A DNA stretch of 64,000 bases from positions 1,426,001 through 1,490,000 of the forward strand of contig CAWBCV010000001.1 of assembly GCA_963787425.1 (NCBI GenBank), written 5' to 3'. This document shows positions 59,206 through 64,000 of the stretch, piece by piece. Every line of letters begins with the position of its first letter. The first letter of the stretch is position 1. A program made the position numbers and the translations under genes. The notes under the pieces were generated by a model. It had not been told where the DNA came from. It saw only the letters and a list, made by a program, of their open reading frames with translations, and searched no databases. Origin of the DNA: AP-15 sp963787425 (GTDB lineage: Bacteria > Pseudomonadota > Alphaproteobacteria > ATCC43930 > CGMCC-115725).

Positions 59206-60364
59206 TCACAAGATGCTGGGCAGCACAACCTCGCGGATCATGCGGGTCGGCGGAACCCACTGATCAGGCGCATCATAGTTGCCCGCCGTTATCGCCACGA
59301 CCATATCGAGGCCGGGAAACACAAAGAGCCGCTGGCCGCCATTGCCGATTGCACTCCAAAAATGCTCGAGCCGCGATCGGTTCCAGCGCGGCCCCGTTGA
59401 AACGGTGAATGCGAATTTGCCCAGATACCAGTGGCAGCCGTACTGGCGGATCTCGTCGACATCGACCGTGGGCGAGGTCGACCGCTCGATCCATTGCGCC
59501 GGCATGACGCGCCGATCGCCCCCCATACCGCCTTGCAGCATCATCAGGCCAATACGGGCCAGATCGCGCGGCGTCATGCGCAAGCCGGACGCGGCAACAG
59601 CTTCGCCGCTGCGATCGGTAAGCCATTCCGTCGGGCCGATGCCGAGGGGATCGAACAAGGCCTCGCGCGCGAAGTCATGTAATGGTTTCCCAGTGCCGTT
59701 CGCAATAATTTGCGCCAACAATGCGGTCGCGCCGCCACTGTAAATCCAGTGTTGACCCGGCCCCATCACGACCGGCGCGCCAAGGATAAAGCGGTAGCGA
59801 TCTGGAGCCGTATCCATTGCAGACTTCGCTGTTGGTCGGATCGGAATAAGGAACGCTGAGCTCATCCCAATCCGTCCCCATCGTCATTGTCAGCGCATTA
59901 TAGATGGTCCAACGGTTGCGGGCGGGGTCGGCAGCGAGGTCGGTGTATTCGGGAAACGAGGCGAACAGCGGCGCATCCGGCGGCGAAACCTTTCCGTCGG
60001 CGAGCGCGATGCCATAGAGCAGGCCAACGATGCTCTTCGACGCCGAACGCAGATCGTGCAGTGTATTGGCCGTGAACGCGACCGTGCCCAAAGGGCGGCC
60101 TCGCGCGTCGTCGTCGCCCTCGAAGTAATGCTCGAGTACCAAGCCCCCGTTGCGCACGACGACGACGCCGTGGAGGTTCCAAACGCGCTTCTCAGCGATG
60201 GCCTTGTCGAGCAGCGCTTCAAGGTCGGATGTGAAGCCTGCTTCGTTTGGAGAAATAGAATGCCAGTCGGCCCCGTCTGCCGCGCCCGTTCGAATTGACT
60301 GCCCCACGAAGATGGCTCCTATACCCACCAGGATTTCGCGCCTGCTCATTTTCGGAGCATTCAC
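59206..60364 (-). pseudogene. Serine hydrolase (class C beta-lactamase-like), frameshifted
   Basis: The N-terminal frame starts at 60364 with a Tat-like leader (SRREILVGIGAIFVGQ) and runs to about 59826. It includes the nucleophile box LRSASKSIVGLL (SxxK) and continues to ELSVPYSDPTNSE. A one-base shift near 59826-59830 is needed to reach the second frame, which reads SAMDTAPDRYRFILG, QHWIYSGGATALLAQII (the YSG box) and CHWYLGKFAFTV, ending at 59206. Together they form a complete protein of about 385 residues of the beta-lactamase/esterase fold (SMc/EstB-like). One indel separates it from an intact gene. Confidence 0.78.
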
Positions 60365-60937
60365 GGTCTCGGCTCCTCATCGGTGCCATGGTCTAGCTTA
60401 AATAGATCGCAGCTTCCGGTCTCAGATGAACGCGGGCGCCTAACCTAAAAAGCCAGGGGTACAACGTCCCATCCGCCCGGTCCGCCCGGTCCGCGTCAGA
60501 GAGATGTTCAGCTCGTGCGCACCGGCTCGAGCGGAAATCCGCAGCCCCTTGCCCGTCGCCGCGCGAGCTCGATCCGCGCCGTGGCGCCTGATGGGCCTTC
60601 CGCGAACACCCGAAGGCTTGCACCGCCCTTCACGATGCGCTCGAAGCTCGCGCGCACATGCAGCGGCAGCGCATCGAACCTCCACCTGCTGGACGAGACC
60701 GCACCCGGCCGGCGTCTTGCCCACTGAACTTCACAGTGCCCGTCGCATCTGGCCAAGCGACCCACGTAGGGTGCTTGAGAGCCTTCGGATGTGTGGCTTT
60801 ATGCAGACGCTGAAAATTCAGCGCTGAGACGATCACCGTTACTATCACCACAGTCTGATTAACCAGTCGCTTCATTTGTTGAGCGCGACGAGCTTTGTTC
60901 TCATGTATTTCTTGCTGTTCTGGGATCGGCGATAGCG
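60365..60937. other. Stretch without a recognisable gene
   Basis: About 570 bp. A minus-strand frame at 60508-60765 has protein-like composition (WRFDALPLHVRASFERIVKG...) but I cannot assign it, and it lacks a convincing start. It may be another relic. Confidence 0.35.
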
Positions 60938-61396
60938 GCAATGACCGGAAGGATGGTGTTGATGACAAGCTGCCAAATCGCCCATTTCTTTTTTGAGCCG
61001 AAGGGTTACGACACGGTAAACGACGTCACTCACAAATACAAAGAAGATGTCAAGGTCGGCTACAATCTCCGCCGCAAGGCCGTATTGCTCTCGGTTTGGG
61101 CATTATCTCCATTGCCGTTATCCTTCAAGCCGACGTTTTTCGGAATGATCAGACCGTGGGAAAGCGCCCTCGGGTTTGTCCATCAGATCGGGTTGTGCTG
61201 GCTGTTTATCGGAGTCGCCGGCGTAATTCTACGATCCATTCAGCTGTTGTTTATCAGGGACCTGCAAACCGGGTTGGTTTGGGCGGTCAAAATCCTGACC
61301 GACCCGTTGCACGACATCAAACTTTATTAAGAGGCGCCGTACTACCTGTTGCGCGGCGAGATGGAGGACCCGGTGGCGTTGGGCTACAGCCACTGA
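60938..61396 (+). pseudogene. Small membrane protein with probable premature stop
   Basis: The frame from about 60938 (or ATG 60956/60962) encodes 129 residues with two hydrophobic segments (FGMIRPWESALGFVHQIGLCWLFIGVAGVI and a shorter one). The nucleotide frame stays open after the TAA at 61328-61330 for 21 more codons to a TGA at 61394-61396. The extra piece reads EAPYYLLRGEMEDPVALGYSH, which continues the style of the preceding ILTDPLHDIKLY. A TAA arising by one substitution, cutting an original 150-residue protein, explains this best. I do not recognise a named family. Interrupted status is inference. Confidence 0.5.
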
Positions 61397-61415
61397 CGGC
61401 GCAGGGGCGCGCCGT

Positions 61416-61703
61416 TTAGCTTGGGGCCCGGTCAGCGCGGTGCCGCGAGAATCGATGCGCGATCATCTCGCGCAGAATTCGGCGCTTGATCGAACGGTTG
61501 CTGGCGAGCGGGTCTTCCCACCACCAGCCGCCCCGCTGCATTGCTTCGGCGGCGGCGACGAAGCGGTCTGCGACCGCTTGGTAATCGGCTTCCGTATAAT
61601 TCAGGCTGAAGATGAGCCTGCCGGTACCGATCCAGCTCAGCGCCAAGCCTTCCGCCCGCATATAATACTGGAACATCCAGTTGTAGGCCGCTCGACGAGG
61701 ATC
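61416..61703 (-). pseudogene. Class III aminotransferase (HemL-like) C-terminal fragment
   Basis: On the minus strand NWMFQYYMRAEGLALSWIGTGR, FSLNYTEADYQAVADRFVAAAEAM, and the tail SNRSIKRRILREMIAHRF form the small C-terminal domain of PLP-dependent class III aminotransferases of the glutamate-1-semialdehyde type. The catalytic lysine domain and N-terminus are absent, and an in-frame stop lies just upstream near 61704. It is a remnant about 85 residues long. Confidence 0.7.
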
Positions 61704-61894
61704 TCAAATCCGCCTGCCTCGAGGCTCTGACGATTTCGCGCGCAGCCTGCCGTGCGTTGCGCTGACCCACTCCTGGGGACGAAGCGCGCTGCAGTTCATC
61801 TCGCATCGTAGGCCATGCACGCACTTGGCGGCAGCATAAGCATATTGCCCGAGACAGCGGCTGATCATTCACCGCAACCGCAGCCCCTGCTCGC

Positions 61895-62650
61895 CTAACC
61901 CACTGCCGAAAAGCCGCCATCGACCGGGATCGCGGCGCCGGTGATGAAATCGGAGGCGGGCGAGGCGAGGAACACGGCGATCCCGGCGAGGTCTTCGGGG
62001 ACGCCCCAACGGCCGGCTGGGGTGCGCACCAGCACACGCTCGTGCAATCCGGCGACTTGCCGGCGGGCGTCGCGGGTCAGCTCGGTGTCGATCCAGCCGG
62101 GCAAGACGGCGTTGACCTGGATGTCGTCTGCCGCCCAGGCCGCGGCGAGCGACTTTGTCAATTGAACGAGGGCGCCTTTGCTCGCGGCATAAGGGGCGGC
62201 GTAAGCCGAGCCGAAGAGGGCGAACATCGAGCCGATATTGATGATCTTGCCGCCGCCGCTACGCTTCATGACCGGGTGGGCGGCTTGTGAGCACAAAAAG
62301 GCGCCGGTTAGATTGGTGTCGAGCACGGCATGCCATTCGGCCGCGGTATAGGCCTCTGGCGGTTTGCGGATGGAGGTTCCGGCATTGTTGACGAGGATGT
62401 CGAGCCGGCCAAACCGCTTTTCCGTCTGCTCGATCACGGCCCGGCAGGAGCTCTCGTCCGCCACATCCAGCGTGATAAAGGCACTCTGGGCCCCGAGCTC
62501 GGCCACCGCCGCCTCGGCCTTCTCTGCGTTGCGCGCCGCCACCACGACACGGGCGCCTGCCGCGGCGAGCCCATGCGCCATGCCGAGCCCGATCCCGCCA
62601 TTGCCGCCGGTCACGACGGCGACGCGTCCCGTCAGATCGAACATGGTCAT
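61895..62650 (-). CDS. Short-chain dehydrogenase/reductase
   Basis: A 251-residue classical SDR. The nucleotide motif VAVVTGGNGGIGLGMAHGLA (TGxxxGIG), NNAGTS, the catalytic Ser in IINIGSMFALFGS and YAASKGALVQLTK (YxxxK) are all present, with GGFSAVG at the end. The protein probably oxidises or reduces a hydroxy/keto substrate with NAD(H); the specificity is unknown. Two starts (62650, 62644) are near a GGAG site, and the first has better spacing. It lies beside the aminotransferase remnant and upstream of a convergently placed histidine kinase gene on the same strand. Confidence 0.92.
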   Translation of the reverse strand: MTMFDLTGRVAVVTGGNGGIGLGMAHGLAAAGARVVVAARNAEKAEAAVAELGAQSAFITLDVADESSCRAVIEQTEKRFGRLDILVNNAGTSIRKPPEAYTAAEWHAVLDTNLTGAFLCSQAAHPVMKRSGGGKIINIGSMFALFGSAYAAPYAASKGALVQLTKSLAAAWAADDIQVNAVLPGWIDTELTRDARRQVAGLHERVLVRTPAGRWGVPEDLAGIAVFLASPASDFITGAAIPVDGGFSAVG

Positions 62651-62856
62651 CAGAAATCTCCGACAAGAGCCCGGCGATCTGCGGGCCATGATGACGCTGC
62701 TCAAGGCGCCTTGGAAGCTGCGCCCGCCGGGGCCGCCAAGCGCACGGCGGCTGCCTCGTCCGACGAGCGGGACTGGCCCGGGGGCTATTGCGCCACATCG
62801 GCGTCTACACGCGTTGGGCGCGGCTCTTCAAGTCCAACTGCTGTGCCAGGCGGCCG

Positions 62857-64000
62857 TCACTGGCCGGGCAGTGTGAACTGAAATATGGCACCCCCTCCTG
62901 CGTTGGGGCTCGCCCACAAGTGGCCGCCATGCAACTCAATGATCCGCAGACTGATGGATAGTCCCATACCGGTGCCTTGCGATTTTGTGGTGAAGAATGC
63001 GTCGAAAATGCGCTCGGCTTGATCGACAGGAAGCCCCATGCCCAAATCACTCACCGAAATCAAGAGTTGCCCATGCTCGGTCCTCTTAGATGCGATGGTC
63101 AGTTCACCACCGGTCCCTTGCATCGCCTCGATACTGTTGAGCATGAGGTTCATCAAAACTTGCTGCAGCTGTACGCGATCCGCTGTCGTCTCTGGAAGCC
63201 CCAGGTCGAGTTCCGTGCGGATTGAAATGGCGCGCCGATCCGCCGCATGGCCCAGCAAGACGGTCATCTCCCGAACGATTTCGTTCAGGTCGACTATTTC
63301 ACGTTCTGGCGTACCTCGCCGGTAAAGTGAGCGCACGCGGTCGATGATGTCGGCGGCGCGTGACACATCGGCGACCATGCGCCCGGCAGCATTGCACGCC
63401 TCTGTCAGGTCGGGCGCAGGACGACCTAGCCATCGCGCGCAGGCCTTGGCATTCACTACGGCGGCGGTAATCGGCTGCTTGATTTCGTGAGCCAGCGAGG
63501 CCGCCAATTCTCCCATCATGCTCACGCGGTTTATGTACGCAAGATCTGCCTCGAGCTGCCGCAATCTTTCGCGCTCTTCTTCGGCGCGTTTGCGCTCAGT
63601 AATATCCGTTATCGCACCTACAAAGACCAAACGCTCCGGATCTTCGCCGGTCAAGCGATGAGCGACGGCTTGAACGTATTTGACAGAACCGTCGGCCATC
63701 AACAGGCGATGCTCGGCAATAAATTCGGTGCCCTCCTCCGCGGTGCGATTAATGATTTGACGCAGACGCACCCGGTCCTCCGGATGAGTGCGGTCGATCA
63801 TCACCTGAACGGTGGGCTTTGTTGTAGGCTCGCATTCAAATATTCGATAGGTCCCATCGGACCAATAGATTTCCCCGGTCGAAGCGTTCCAGCCGATACT
63901 CCCCGTATGGCTCAATCGCTCCGCCTCTGCCAGATACATCTCGCTCCGGCGCAGCGCGTCCTCGGCCTTCTTGCGCTCGGCTCGTTCTCGGGCTTCGCGC
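62857..64000 (-). CDS. PAS-domain sensor histidine kinase (continues beyond window)
   Basis: At least 381 residues; the open frame continues past the right edge through a charged coiled coil (ARERAERKKAEDALRRSEMYL). A PAS domain (GSIGWNASTGEIYWSDGTYRIFE to FVGAITDITERKRAEEE) precedes a HisKA domain with the phospho-accepting His in LAAHEIKQP-type LAHEIKQPITAAV, and an HATPase with NLMLNSIEAM (N box), SDLGMGLP and GTGMGLSISLRIIELHGG (G boxes). It would phosphorylate a response regulator. No regulator gene lies on its left side, so the partner, if linked, is to the right. The PAS chemistry is not evident. Confidence 0.92.
   Translation of the reverse strand, partial: REARERAERKKAEDALRRSEMYLAEAERLSHTGSIGWNASTGEIYWSDGTYRIFECEPTTKPTVQVMIDRTHPEDRVRLRQIINRTAEEGTEFIAEHRLLMADGSVKYVQAVAHRLTGEDPERLVFVGAITDITERKRAEEERERLRQLEADLAYINRVSMMGELAASLAHEIKQPITAAVVNAKACARWLGRPAPDLTEACNAAGRMVADVSRAADIIDRVRSLYRRGTPEREIVDLNEIVREMTVLLGHAADRRAISIRTELDLGLPETTADRVQLQQVLMNLMLNSIEAMQGTGGELTIASKRTEHGQLLISVSDLGMGLPVDQAERIFDAFFTTKSQGTGMGLSISLRIIELHGGHLWASPNAGGGAIFQFTLPGQ

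Overview
The window looks like a chromosomal segment of a GC-rich alphaproteobacterium. Four things point there: a GTTC-N7-GTTC LexA box in front of dinB, a fused TrpEG anthranilate synthase preceded by a WWW leader peptide, GC-rich intergenic palindromes that run into the 3' ends of genes, and catabolic and transport families typical of soil Rhizobiales or Rhodospirillales. No rRNA, convincing tRNA or CRISPR array was seen. The genus cannot be fixed from the sequence alone.

Layout. 0-16 kb is a decaying accessory zone. It holds an IS110 transposase end, a group II intron with its maturase, a cytosine-deaminase-like amidohydrolase, and an intact SOS-type dinB. These are followed by broken genes: a frameshifted alpha/beta hydrolase and carboxymuconolactone decarboxylase, an iorB truncated by a deletion that joins it to a beheaded cupin gene, GMC-oxidoreductase and benzoylformate-decarboxylase remnants, and two damaged IS1634-type transposases. 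15-26 kb is a more conserved stretch with a GlcG/HbpS-like protein, UppP, the Tex transcription accessory protein, a zinc-ribbon miniprotein, and a three-gene unit of DUF2760 plus two divergent Hsp70 proteins. 27-31 kb is a second graveyard (MFS transporter, LLM oxidoreductase, IS1634-like and IS1380 remnants) around an intact GT4 glycosyltransferase.

31-48 kb is mostly intact. It carries an HlyD/FUSC efflux pair, a 2-hydroxyacid dehydrogenase with an SMP-30 lactonase-like protein, and a leftward block of amidase, dienelactone hydrolase, DUF364, tryptophan 2,3-dioxygenase and TrpEG. A DUF559 endonuclease gene framed by inverted palindromes comes next, then a complete five-gene dipeptide-type ABC transporter. 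48-64 kb holds an orphan MlaC-like protein, a DUF4239 membrane protein, an orphan CoxL-type molybdenum hydroxylase, an arylsulfotransferase-like protein and a VapBC-type toxin-antitoxin pair. After these come a cysteine-rich regulator facing a VOC dioxygenase, a NIPSNAP gene, a Rieske fusion protein and a Ddn-type oxidoreductase, then a frameshifted serine hydrolase, an SDR and a PAS histidine kinase that leaves the window.

The most unusual signals are: (1) the DUF559 gene enclosed by inverted repeats, one of which supplies its stop codon; (2) a roughly 36-bp double palindrome found inside the remnants of two unrelated insertion sequences; (3) the DUF2760-Hsp70-Hsp70 unit; (4) the trp attenuator and the proximity of tryptophan synthesis and breakdown genes; and (5) the Rieske fusion gene in its regulated neighbourhood.
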